A stretch of 5,429 bases of DNA from Deltaproteobacteria bacterium (GCA_022571535.1 JACZXR010000192.1:1-5429); one strand, 5' to 3'; counted from the first letter of the stretch, positions 1-4,799 are shown. The notes: a model not told the origin generated them from the letters alone. Translations and numbers: made by a program.

Positions 1-137
1 GCCTGCCTGCCCGCGCAGTAGCAGGCGGGCCCGCTCCGGTCACAGCCGAGGATTTCTGTCCGAACTGCCGGCAGGCCTCCCTCATTACACAGCAGGGATG
101 TCTGCGCTGCGCAGAGTGCGGGTACAAGGAGTGCTGA
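1..137 (+). CDS. nrdJ: C-terminal end of adenosylcobalamin-dependent ribonucleotide reductase (class II), partial
   Basis: Only the last 44 codons are present, read from position 3 to the TGA at 135-137; the gene starts upstream of the window. The tail holds a CxxC pair (FCPNC), then about 13 residues later GCLRCAECGYKEC, ending in cysteine at the last residue. A zinc-ribbon tail of this form, with terminal CxxCGYxxC, is characteristic of class II ribonucleotide reductase NrdJ. There the cysteines bind zinc and re-reduce the active-site disulfide. NrdJ makes deoxyribonucleotides from ribonucleotides in the cytoplasm using coenzyme B12 and independently of oxygen. The stretch before the tail is rich in Ala, Gly and Pro and looks like a flexible linker. 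The stop codon overlaps the GAGGA ribosome binding site of the next gene, so the two are probably cotranscribed. The catalytic barrel is outside the window, so another enzyme with a similar zinc-ribbon tail cannot be excluded. Confidence 0.68.
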   Translation, partial: LPARAVAGGPAPVTAEDFCPNCRQASLITQQGCLRCAECGYKEC

Positions 138-149
138 GGAAAAAGCATC

Positions 150-350
150 GTGACCCGACTCAGTAAAGACGAGATCAAACACGGTCGAGTGTGGAACGGT
201 TACGATTATTCCCTCCAGGTATGGGTTGTAGACGGTGTCATCCAGGACTGCGGCCATCCAGAGGAAATGAAGGCAAAAGGGTGCTGCAACGCCTATAAAC
301 TGGCCGGAAAAAAGATCCTGGATATCACGGGAGCACAGAAAAGGGAGTGA
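150..350 (+). CDS. Small conserved-looking hypothetical protein with Cys/His motif (66 aa)
   Basis: A 66-aa protein starting at GTG 150, preceded by GAGGA at 136-140 with 9-nt spacing, which supports this start. The SD overlaps the stop of the upstream nrdJ-like gene, suggesting translational coupling. The protein has a short basic N-terminus and then a Trp/Tyr-rich strand region (VWNGYDYSLQVWVVDG, residues 14-29). CGHP follows at 34-37 and GCCNAYKLAG at 44-53. C34, H36, C45 and C46 could form a small metal-binding site, but this is inference. There is no signal peptide or membrane segment. I have the impression of having seen similar short proteins with a GHP...CCNA pattern in deltaproteobacterial genomes, but I cannot name a family or function. 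Its position behind nrdJ hints at, but does not prove, a link to nucleotide metabolism. Confidence 0.72.
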   Translation: MTRLSKDEIKHGRVWNGYDYSLQVWVVDGVIQDCGHPEEMKAKGCCNAYKLAGKKILDITGAQKRE

Positions 351-359
351 AAGCAGACC

Positions 360-692
360 ATGGAAGCTCCCGACAGACACACCCAACACGAAGATCAGCG
401 GCTCGTCGCCGAGCACCACTGCCACATAGTTGACCTCGCCGTAGGCGAGACGGCCAAAACGGGACGAGATACGGCGGTGATCATGATCATCCGAGCAAAC
501 GAGCCGATCGAGTTTAAAACATTAGCTCCAAACGACATCTCGGCCATCTACGGGGAAAACAGGTTCGAAAGGAGAAGGATCGAAAAGGGGCTAAGGAAAA
601 TAGCGTCAGGAGAAGTCCTCGTCGTAGTCGAGCGGGACGTCCCAAACTACGCCCGCTTCTACTTCATGCCCATAAGGGAAAATCTTCATTAA
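360..692 (+). CDS. Hypothetical protein with HCH motif; possible distant paralog of the gene at 1575-1913 (110 aa)
   Basis: A 110-aa protein starting at ATG 360, 9 nt after the preceding stop. AAGGGAG at 341-347 is the only SD-like sequence and lies rather far away, so the start is uncertain; GTG 477 (codon 40) is an alternative that would drop the N-terminal part. The N-terminus is hydrophilic and His-rich, with HHCH at residues 19-22. A hydrophobic strand follows (AVIMII, 39-44), then a charged helical region (ENRFERRRIEKGLRKI, 66-81), a second strand (GEVLVVVE, 84-91) and the ending FYFMP (100-104). The order and spacing of HCH, AV strand, helix, GE-LV strand and aromatic-x-x-P match the 112-aa protein encoded at 1575-1913. 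I recognise no named domain and propose no function. It is probably cotranscribed with the two genes before it. Confidence 0.7.
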   Translation: MEAPDRHTQHEDQRLVAEHHCHIVDLAVGETAKTGRDTAVIMIIRANEPIEFKTLAPNDISAIYGENRFERRRIEKGLRKIASGEVLVVVERDVPNYARFYFMPIRENLH

Positions 693-714
693 GGGGAAAA
701 CCTTGAGGACGCTT

Positions 715-738
715 CTCGATAAAACCCTACGGATCGAG
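715..738 (+). repeat. Inverted repeat CTCGAT/ATCGAG
   Basis: A perfect 6-bp inverted repeat, CTCGAT at 715-720 and ATCGAG at 733-738, is separated by a 12-nt loop. It begins 22 nt after the stop of the 110-aa gene. No T-run follows, so it is not a canonical intrinsic terminator; it could stabilise the 3' end of the upstream mRNA or be chance. Confidence 0.3.
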
Positions 739-786
739 TCCTTAAAAGCACGGATCCTCATCACATGAACCAGTCGCCAAAATCCG

Positions 787-817
787 GTATCCGCCCCGGG
801 CTTCCGGTGCGGGATGC
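787..817 (+). repeat. Long imperfect hairpin in the intergenic region
   Basis: The stem pairs 787-790 with 814-817 (one G-U pair), skips a bulged G813, and pairs CCGC 791-794 with GCGG 809-812. After a C795/T808 mismatch it pairs CCGG 796-799 with CCGG 804-807 around a GCTT tetraloop. That is about 12 base pairs in 31 nt, mostly G-C. No T-tract follows, so it is not a standard terminator. It may be a structured leader element, a processing site or a protein-binding site for the cluster that starts at 921. Confidence 0.4.
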
Positions 818-920
818 TAAGGCACAATCACATAAGAAAAGATCTCCCGTGTAGCCAGCTCCTCGAACCAACAGGACACGCGGCCTGCTGCCCACTTTCT
901 AAGAAAGAAGAACTCAAGGC

Positions 921-1319
921 ATGAACCTATCTGTCCCCAGGGTAGCCCGAAGGCTTAGAAGCAGGGCCACGCGCTGCAAAAAGAAACACCGGGCCCATGG
1001 AGAGAAGCTCCCCAAGGTCGGCAAGATCCTGAACGCCGAGTTTCCCGAGGGACTACAAATAAAGGGAGAGCACAAATTCAGCGAGATCGTGATTCTCGTG
1101 CGTATACTCGACAAGGTCCTCAGAGGGACAAACCTGCGATTCAAAAACGGCCGACAAAGAGTAAAGAACGAAAGAGTTCAAGACACCCTGGACGACCTCG
1201 GCGTCTTAAGCTTCACGTGGGCGGAACTGATCGAGAACAACGCAAAGAAGCCATCGAAGAGAATAAGCCTCCGGAAACTCAAAGAACTCAAGCGCCACAG
1301 ATCCGAGAACAAACGCTAG
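921..1319 (+). CDS. DUF1599-like (nucleotide modification associated domain 1 / MazG-like) protein, 132 aa
   Basis: A 132-aa protein. Residues 1-30 are strongly basic. The recognisable core is residues 50-105: EHKFSEIVILVRILDKVLR, then NLRF, then a loop, then RVKNERVQDTLDDLGVLSF and a closing helix. A helix carrying an RILDK-type motif followed by an E-x-x-x-DTLxDL motif is the pattern I associate with DUF1599 (nucleotide modification associated domain 1). These are small all-alpha proteins seen in phages and related to MazG-type nucleotide pyrophosphohydrolases, where Glu/Asp residues bind Mg2+ (candidates here E84, D88, D91, D92). The family assignment is from memory of the motif. Catalysis is inference, because the metal-binding set looks shorter than in true MazG. 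The C-terminus (106-132) is Lys/Arg-rich and could bind nucleic acid. ATG 921 has only a weak purine-rich stretch (AAGAAAGAAG, 901-910) as a ribosome site. It is the first gene of a three-gene cluster, 7 nt before the next. Confidence 0.72.
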   Translation: MNLSVPRVARRLRSRATRCKKKHRAHGEKLPKVGKILNAEFPEGLQIKGEHKFSEIVILVRILDKVLRGTNLRFKNGRQRVKNERVQDTLDDLGVLSFTWAELIENNAKKPSKRISLRKLKELKRHRSENKR

Positions 1320-1326
1320 CAAAGCG

Positions 1327-1578
1327 ATGACCGATCTCAAACACTCCCCTGCAAGACCCCTCAGGAGGGGCATTCCCGGCACGTCGTACTACGTCGAAAT
1401 CACCCCGGCGATGTTTACGGTCAAAGTGCGGGGATCCAGGCGACCGGGAGTCTCCCTAGCCCTTATGGAGCTCTTAGGCTGCCTGTCCGTGCCAGATAAC
1501 GCCCCGGCGAAATTCCACGGAGACCCGATCGCCTACCTCCACTGGATCGCGAGCAAGGTGAGAAAAAAAAGAAAATGA
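1327..1578 (+). CDS. Small basic hypothetical protein (83 aa), overlaps next gene by ATGA
   Basis: An 83-aa protein starting at ATG 1327, 7 nt after the preceding stop. There is no good SD, so its translation probably depends on coupling to the upstream gene. It has a basic N-terminus, then GTSYYVEITPAMFTVKVRG (residues 18-36), which looks like a beta hairpin. A helix follows (GVSLALMELLGCL, 41-53), then a second helix containing PIAYLHWIASKVRKKRK (67-83) with a very basic tail. No family is recognised. Codons 11-15 carry a GC-rich hairpin (CCCCT/AGGGG around CAGG, 1357-1370) that contains an SD-like AGGAGG; an in-frame ATT at 1372 sits too close to it to be a likely start. The tail codons include an A8 run (1563-1570), and the stop overlaps the next start as ATGA. 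A -1 shift there would fuse the protein to the next one. Confidence 0.68.
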   Translation: MTDLKHSPARPLRRGIPGTSYYVEITPAMFTVKVRGSRRPGVSLALMELLGCLSVPDNAPAKFHGDPIAYLHWIASKVRKKRK

Positions 1579-1597
1579 CCCTCCATCTCTCTGGTCA
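1563..1597 (+). promoter_or_regulatory. Candidate -1 ribosomal frameshift (or slippage) site joining two overlapping genes
   Basis: In the reading frame of the 83-aa gene, codons 1561-1572 read AGA AAA AAA AGA, so 1563-1569 is the heptamer A AAA AAA in the correct phase for -1 slippage. An SD-like AGGTGA lies just upstream at 1556-1561. After a 6-nt spacer, TGACC (1576-1580) can pair with GGTCA (1593-1597) around a 12-nt loop. A -1 shift enters the frame of the 112-aa gene, just before its ATG, giving a fusion of roughly 195 aa. The layout of heptamer, short spacer and hairpin matches known -1 frameshift signals, but the hairpin is short. AGGTGA may simply be the ribosome binding site of the ATG at 1575. 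Confidence 0.35.
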
Positions 1598-1913
1598 CAC
1601 AGGATGCCCGCAATGTGCGCGGAACTTGAGACTCATCGAGCACTGTCATACCTTCATCGACAAGGCGGCCATGGAGGGAATGCTCAGGAGCGAAGAAAGG
1701 GTGGCCGTTTTTGTTGAATTCGGAAAGAAAGCCGCCGGATTCCATGCGATCCCGATCAAAAGGCTCCTTGAGATGGAAAGCGACGAAGAACTAAAAGCCG
1801 CCTACCAGAAAAGCTCCGAAAGCCTGGGGCCGGGAGAGATCCTCGTTATCACGGCCTTCCTCAACGAAGAGCACTTCGGCGTCTACAAGCTCCTCCCGGG
1901 ACTCCTCAACTAA
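1575..1913 (+). CDS. Hypothetical protein with CxxC...HCH motif (112 aa)
   Basis: A 112-aa protein whose ATG overlaps the previous stop codon (ATGA), implying translational coupling. AGGTGA at 1556-1561 is the nearest ribosome site, 13 nt away. The N-terminus carries CPQC at residues 11-14 and HCH at 23-25, a spacing compatible with a small zinc-binding knuckle (inference). A hydrophobic strand (VAVFVEF, 43-49) follows, then FHAIPIKRLLEM (56-67), a charged helix (69-84), a second strand (GEILVITAF, 87-95) and the ending FGVYKLLP (101-108). This layout parallels the 110-aa protein at 360-692. The similarity is weak in residues but consistent in motif order and spacing, so the two may be ancient paralogs. 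No named family is recognised. It is the last gene of the 921-1913 cluster, and a 119-nt gap follows. Confidence 0.72.
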   Translation: MTLHLSGHTGCPQCARNLRLIEHCHTFIDKAAMEGMLRSEERVAVFVEFGKKAAGFHAIPIKRLLEMESDEELKAAYQKSSESLGPGEILVITAFLNEEHFGVYKLLPGLLN

Positions 1914-2032
1914 AGACTGTCCAAATCTCTTAAAAGCCCGCATCACGGCGCACAGCCGCACAGCCGGAATTCACACTGAGAAAAAGGAAGCAAGAAATTC
2001 CCTCTTGAGATCAAGAAAGAGGAGGAACCGGT
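1914..2032 (+). promoter_or_regulatory. Intergenic leader with strong SD and a partly SD-masking inverted repeat
   Basis: A 119-nt gap before the 298-aa gene. It holds a short tandem repeat (CACAGCCG twice, within 1950-1969) and a strong SD, AGGAGG at 2020-2025, 7 nt from ATG 2033. CCTCTT (2001-2006) can pair with AAGAGG (2017-2022), covering the 5' part of the SD. Alternatively TCTTG (2003-2007) can pair with CAAGA (2012-2016) and leave the SD free. The two folds are mutually exclusive. No clear promoter hexamers are seen. Confidence 0.35.
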
Positions 2033-2929
2033 ATGTCCACACTTGAGGAAAAATCCCCCGGACGCTACGTCATGAAGGACCTCTATCTCTTCGGCTACAG
2101 GAGAGACATCCTCCAAAAGAAGCTCGAAGACCTCCCAATCAAGATCCCGCTTAAAAAGATAAGGCCGGACACAGCGCTCCGAAGGGCCCTTAGCCTAAAC
2201 CTCGACCAGAAAAACTATGGCTTCGAGGAATCCTCGGTCGAAAAAGTCAAAGAGAAGCCCGTCTACCTGATCCTCAGCCGCGAGTCTCTCAGGCAAGAGG
2301 AAGTGGATCCGATTGTCGGAAAGGCGCGCGTGGACGAGGGATGCATTCACGTCGAGACTTCCTATCCTGATATCCGGACATCCCTCGAAGACGGCTTCAG
2401 GTTTCACATGGAGACCGCCATCACCAGGGATCTCTCCATCGTGGTGACGAAGTACCTCGCTTCCTGCATGGGGATACCAGTGAGGCCCAAGAACGGGGAG
2501 ATCTACTTCATCCTGGAGAGATACATCGCCGAGGTGCTCGAACTGATGAAGATGGTCGACAGCCTCGGGCAGGAAAGCACGATCCGCGTCTCCCCTGTGG
2601 TCGGGGACGAAGTCCAGAAGGTTGTGGAAAGAGCGCAGGATCACTTCCGCATCGCCGTGGTGACTCTCGATAAGCTCACACAGGAGATTTCCGACGAAAC
2701 CCACACCAAGACCCTCCATACCAGGCTCAAAGACGCCAGGGACCTCCTTGAGCAGGCCCGCGCCTACGAGATCGGACTGGGCATGGAACTTGAGGAAGTC
2801 ACCAAAAAGATCAAAGAGGCAGAAGATAAGATCACCGAACGGCTTATGGGAAAACAAACAAGGAGTGCAAGACCTGAGAATTCCCCCACCCACCTTGCAG
2901 CCAGCCAGGGACAGCTAGGCCTTATCTGA
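2033..2929 (+). CDS. 298-aa protein with coiled-coil C-terminal half, possibly DUF6744-like
   Basis: A 298-aa soluble protein with the best ribosome site in the window (AGGAGG at 2020-2025, 7 nt from ATG 2033). Residues 1-100 form an alpha/beta region with a basic stretch (LPIKIPLKKIRPDTALRRAL, 34-53) and a strand (KPVYLILS, 75-82). Residues 125-180 contain a helix, then GIPVRPKNGEIYFIL (147-161), then a helix ending in DSLG and a strand with a Ser-Pro. The RP-x-x-G-x-x-YF turn followed by a helix resembles my memory of the phage and bacterial family DUF6744, but I could not verify this. From about 195 to 272 the sequence is charged and helical and likely forms a coiled coil. The last 25 residues are low-complexity and probably disordered. 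It lies upstream of the MoxR ATPase, with two small genes between, so it could be a substrate or partner of that ATPase (inference). No enzymatic motif is visible. Confidence 0.85.
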   Translation: MSTLEEKSPGRYVMKDLYLFGYRRDILQKKLEDLPIKIPLKKIRPDTALRRALSLNLDQKNYGFEESSVEKVKEKPVYLILSRESLRQEEVDPIVGKARVDEGCIHVETSYPDIRTSLEDGFRFHMETAITRDLSIVVTKYLASCMGIPVRPKNGEIYFILERYIAEVLELMKMVDSLGQESTIRVSPVVGDEVQKVVERAQDHFRIAVVTLDKLTQEISDETHTKTLHTRLKDARDLLEQARAYEIGLGMELEEVTKKIKEAEDKITERLMGKQTRSARPENSPTHLAASQGQLGLI

Positions 2930-2979
2930 AGACAGCCGCTCCATAGCACAGAGCCAAGCATAACAGCCAGGGAAAGAAA

Positions 2980-3302
2980 ATGGCGAACAAAGATAACATC
3001 GCCTTGGTCCATGTCCATGGACAGAAAGCGTGGCACGACGACGTAATATTGTTGGAAATCGGGCAGGCCTCACGGCCCTGCGCGACGCAGTGAACCGGGT
3101 ACTAAACATCCCTAACGAAACAGCCTCCACGGAGGCCTTCGTATCAGATGGAGAGGGATTCGAGCTGGTCATCATCCACAACGACCAACCCTGGCAAAGC
3201 GATTCCTGGAGAAGAGCTGCGGTCCCCTACACGGAGGAGTACGCCAGGGAAAACCTGAGGAACACAGTCTGGCCGTGGGATCTAACAAATAGCCACAAGT
3301 AG
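2980..3302 (+). pseudogene. Small conserved-type gene apparently split by a one-base frameshift
   Basis: ATG 2980 has a proper SD (AGGGA, 2969-2973, 6 nt spacing). It opens a frame encoding MANKDNIALVHVHGQKAWHD and then V, I, after which it degenerates and stops at TGA 3091-3093 (37 aa). From 3048 the frame one base back reads IVGNRAGLTALRDAVNRVL and runs to 3302. Joining the two at about 3043-3050 gives a continuous product of about 107 aa with a natural WHDDVI-IVGNRAGL junction. This resembles small proteins I recall with a HGQ-x-x-WHD...GNR-x-GL-x-AL pattern and a later DGEG motif. A single lost base would explain it; for example, GTA TAT ATT GTT losing a T gives the observed GTAATATTGTT. 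There is no classical slippery heptamer at the junction, so a real mutation or a sequencing error is more likely than programmed frameshifting. Function is unknown. Confidence 0.6.
3030..3302 (+). CDS. Downstream open frame of the frameshifted gene (90 aa if translated from GTG)
   Basis: This frame is open from GTG 3030 to the stop at 3300-3302 and would encode 90 aa. GTG 3030 has no convincing SD. Its first residues (MARRRN) look like an out-of-frame reading of the WHDDV segment of the overlapping frame that starts at 2980. From residue 7 on it looks genuine: IVGNRAGLTALRDAVNRVL (7-25) is a turn followed by an amphipathic helix. A strand region then contains DGEGFELVIIHND (40-52), and W54 and W60 precede VPYTEEYARENL (65-76). 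If the gene is intact in the living organism, the true start is 2980 in another frame. If the frameshift is real, this may be expressed poorly or not at all. No family name can be given with confidence. Confidence 0.55.
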   Translation: MARRRNIVGNRAGLTALRDAVNRVLNIPNETASTEAFVSDGEGFELVIIHNDQPWQSDSWRRAAVPYTEEYARENLRNTVWPWDLTNSHK

Positions 3303-3305
3303 AGG

Positions 3306-3336
3306 AAACCACCCCTCCACCCCAACCAACAATCCA
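3306..3336 (+). terminator. C-rich, G-free stretch resembling a Rho-utilisation (rut) site
   Basis: Directly after the stop at 3302, a run of 31 nt contains no G and 17 C (ACCCCTCCACCCCAACCAAC lies within it). Such C-rich, G-poor, unstructured RNA is what Rho factor binds. It lies in the 82-nt gap before the next gene, which has its own SD, so partial Rho-dependent termination here is plausible. The assignment rests on composition alone. Confidence 0.3.
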
Positions 3337-3384
3337 GTCATTAAAAAGGAAAAAACTTATCGCAAGACCAGGGAGACAATCACC

Positions 3385-3645
3385 ATGAGCAGGGTAAAGA
3401 GAGAATGCCGTACTTTAACCATCCGCTTTCACGCAACCGATGAAGAGCTTGCGGATATCCATACCCGGCTCGATGCCTTCGTGGACAGGCTGGTCTTCGA
3501 CGATATGGGACTGCCCCCACGGGTCATCAACTTGATCCGCATGCTGAGAGGTCAGGTGGCCGTCTCAGCCGGCTTCATAAACCAGGAAGACTACGAGCTA
3601 TCAGTCAAGGATTTCAAACTCGACTCGAACAGGACGGGCTGGTGA
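3385..3645 (+). CDS. Hypothetical protein (86 aa) immediately upstream of the MoxR ATPase
   Basis: An 86-aa protein starting at ATG 3385 with GGGAG at 3371-3375 (9 nt spacing). The N-terminus is basic (MSRVKRECR) and leads into a strand (TLTIRFHAT, 10-18). A helix follows (DEELADIHTRLDAFVDRLVF, 19-38), then a turn with LPP (43-45), a second helix (RVINLIRMLRGQVAV, 46-60) and a short acidic C-terminal part. There is no signal peptide, membrane segment or metal motif. No family is recognised. It ends 21 nt before the preferred start of the MoxR gene, so the two are very likely cotranscribed, and it may be a small partner of the ATPase (inference from position only). Confidence 0.72.
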   Translation: MSRVKRECRTLTIRFHATDEELADIHTRLDAFVDRLVFDDMGLPPRVINLIRMLRGQVAVSAGFINQEDYELSVKDFKLDSNRTGW

Positions 3646-3666
3646 AAATACATGGGAGAACCAAAG

Positions 3667-4767
3667 ATGCAGAAACTTGAAGAATTGAAAACCTACCTTA
3701 ACTCTAACTTTGTCGAGATGGAGCACGCCATAAAGGCCGTGCTTTTGGGACTTACCGCAAGGGCGCATGTCTTCTTACTCGGACCTCCGGGGACAGCCAA
3801 AAGCCATCTGGCTGAGGTTGTCTGCGATGCCTTGGCGCTTAAGTCCTTCCGGCATCTCTTCACCGACGAGACCAAATTCAAGGACATCTTCGGCATCCAG
3901 AGCATCCAGGGGCTGAAAGAGGACAAAGATATCCTGATCACGGATGGGAAACTCCCCCAAGCTGAGATCGCATACCTGGACGAGATCTGGAAGGCCAACG
4001 CCAGCGTGGTAAACATGCTCCTCTGGGCCCTGAGGGACGGCATGTTTACCAATGGAGGACAGCGCGTAAGGATGCCCCTTGTGCTCGCCATCGGGTGTTC
4101 CAACGAAATCCCGGAAGATTCAAGCAGAAGAGCGATCTATGACAGGCTCCTTATCAGAGAGGAGGTAAAAGACATCGAGATGCCGGAGAACTTTCGAAAG
4201 GTACTCGACCGAAACGGGAACCCTCCACCCAAGGTGCCAAAGTGCGAGCTCGAGGATCTGTGGAAAGGCCAAGAACAAGTAAAAGTTCCAGCCAACATCA
4301 AAGACCTCATTATGGATCTCAGGGAGAAAATGCACGATGCCGGAGTGAGAAGCTCAAACCGCAGATGGTTTGACTCTATCGGAGTGCTCAAGGCCTCGGC
4401 TGCGCTTGAGGGACGAGACTCTGTGGAAAGCCAGGACCTTGAGGTCCTATCCTCCACCCTCTGGCACCAGCCGGAGGAAAAAGTCACCGTACGGCAGGTG
4501 ATCCTCTCCATGACGGATCCAGGGCTCGCTAAGGTTCTCGAGCTCCTGGACGGCGCCAGAGAAGAACTGGAAAAACTCAGACAGGAAGGACAGCAGCTCA
4601 CCCCGAGCGAGATGCTCCAGCGGGCCTCCCAGGCCGCCACTGAGGTAGCCGCGATCATCGAGGAGGCGGAAAAGACGGCGAGATCCAAAAGGGAAAAGGA
4701 AGCAGTCGAGAAAATCCGCGCCATACAGGGAAACATCATGCGGGATTTTCTGAAGCTAAAAATCTGA
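3667..4767 (+). CDS. MoxR-family AAA+ ATPase, RavA-like
   Basis: Numbered from ATG 3652 (371 aa), the protein shows Walker A GPPGTAKS (44-51), Walker B IAYLDE (106-111) followed by IWKA, sensor 1 GCSNE (148-152), the RRAIYDRLLIR segment with a likely arginine finger (159-169), and sensor 2 around SNRR (235-238). The LDEIWKA and SNE...YDR-x-LIR combination is typical of RavA-type MoxR ATPases. These are cytoplasmic chaperone-like hexamers that remodel or activate protein complexes, usually with a VWA-domain partner. After the ATPase core, residues 295-371 form a charged, probably coiled-coil tail; E. coli RavA is longer (about 500 aa) and has a different C-terminal region. I prefer ATG 3667 (codon 6) as the start because GGGAG at 3654-3658 lies 8 nt upstream of it, whereas ATG 3652 has no clear SD. 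No VWA gene follows: the next gene is an antitoxin behind an 84-nt gap. Confidence 0.93.
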   Translation: MQKLEELKTYLNSNFVEMEHAIKAVLLGLTARAHVFLLGPPGTAKSHLAEVVCDALALKSFRHLFTDETKFKDIFGIQSIQGLKEDKDILITDGKLPQAEIAYLDEIWKANASVVNMLLWALRDGMFTNGGQRVRMPLVLAIGCSNEIPEDSSRRAIYDRLLIREEVKDIEMPENFRKVLDRNGNPPPKVPKCELEDLWKGQEQVKVPANIKDLIMDLREKMHDAGVRSSNRRWFDSIGVLKASAALEGRDSVESQDLEVLSSTLWHQPEEKVTVRQVILSMTDPGLAKVLELLDGAREELEKLRQEGQQLTPSEMLQRASQAATEVAAIIEEAEKTARSKREKEAVEKIRAIQGNIMRDFLKLKI

Positions 4768-4799
4768 CTTTCCCCAAACCAGCGACGATTGAGGGGAGG

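Larger units (their letters stand above)
693..920 (+). other. Intergenic region with inverted repeats, no convincing gene
   Basis: This 228-nt stretch separates the 110-aa gene from the three-gene cluster starting at 921. Two tiny reading frames can be drawn. One runs 703-768 (TTG start, 21 aa, behind AAGGGG at 691-696). The other runs 765-854 (ATG start, 29 aa, overlapping the first by ATGA). Neither resembles anything I know, and they could be chance or remnants of a decayed gene. The region contains two clear inverted repeats (715-738 and 787-817) and a weak one (CTTTCT/AGAAAG at 895-907) just before the next start codon. I see no confident sigma-70 promoter and no T-tract terminator. It may be the leader of the downstream cluster, but that is inference. 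Confidence 0.4.

Noticed and set aside
9..30. Inverted repeat GCCCGC/GCGGGC at the window start
   Set aside because: It lies within the Ala/Gly/Pro-rich linker codons of the nrdJ-like gene and is explained by GC-rich coding sequence.
606..827. Minus-strand open frame reaching into the 693-920 gap
   Set aside because: Half of it is antisense to the 110-aa gene, there is no family resemblance, and no neighbouring gene is on that strand.
2195..2893. Long open frame on the minus strand (232 aa)
   Set aside because: It lies wholly opposite the 298-aa gene, which has a strong SD and sensible protein composition. The minus-strand product is rich in G, F, D and H with no recognisable motif, as expected for an antisense shadow.
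3043..3053. Programmed -1 frameshift at the split gene
   Set aside because: GTA ATA TTG TTG contains no X XXY YYZ slippery heptamer, so mutation or sequencing error is the simpler explanation; kept as a possibility only in the finding on this gene.
4137..4739. Minus-strand open frame (200 aa)
   Set aside because: Antisense to the MoxR gene; its Ser-rich composition is a mirror of Glu/Arg codons in the real gene.
4770..4799. Possible terminator after the MoxR gene (TTTCCCC pairing with GGGGAGG)
   Set aside because: The loop is long, two of the seven pairs are G-U, and no T-tract follows, so it does not meet the pattern of an intrinsic terminator.
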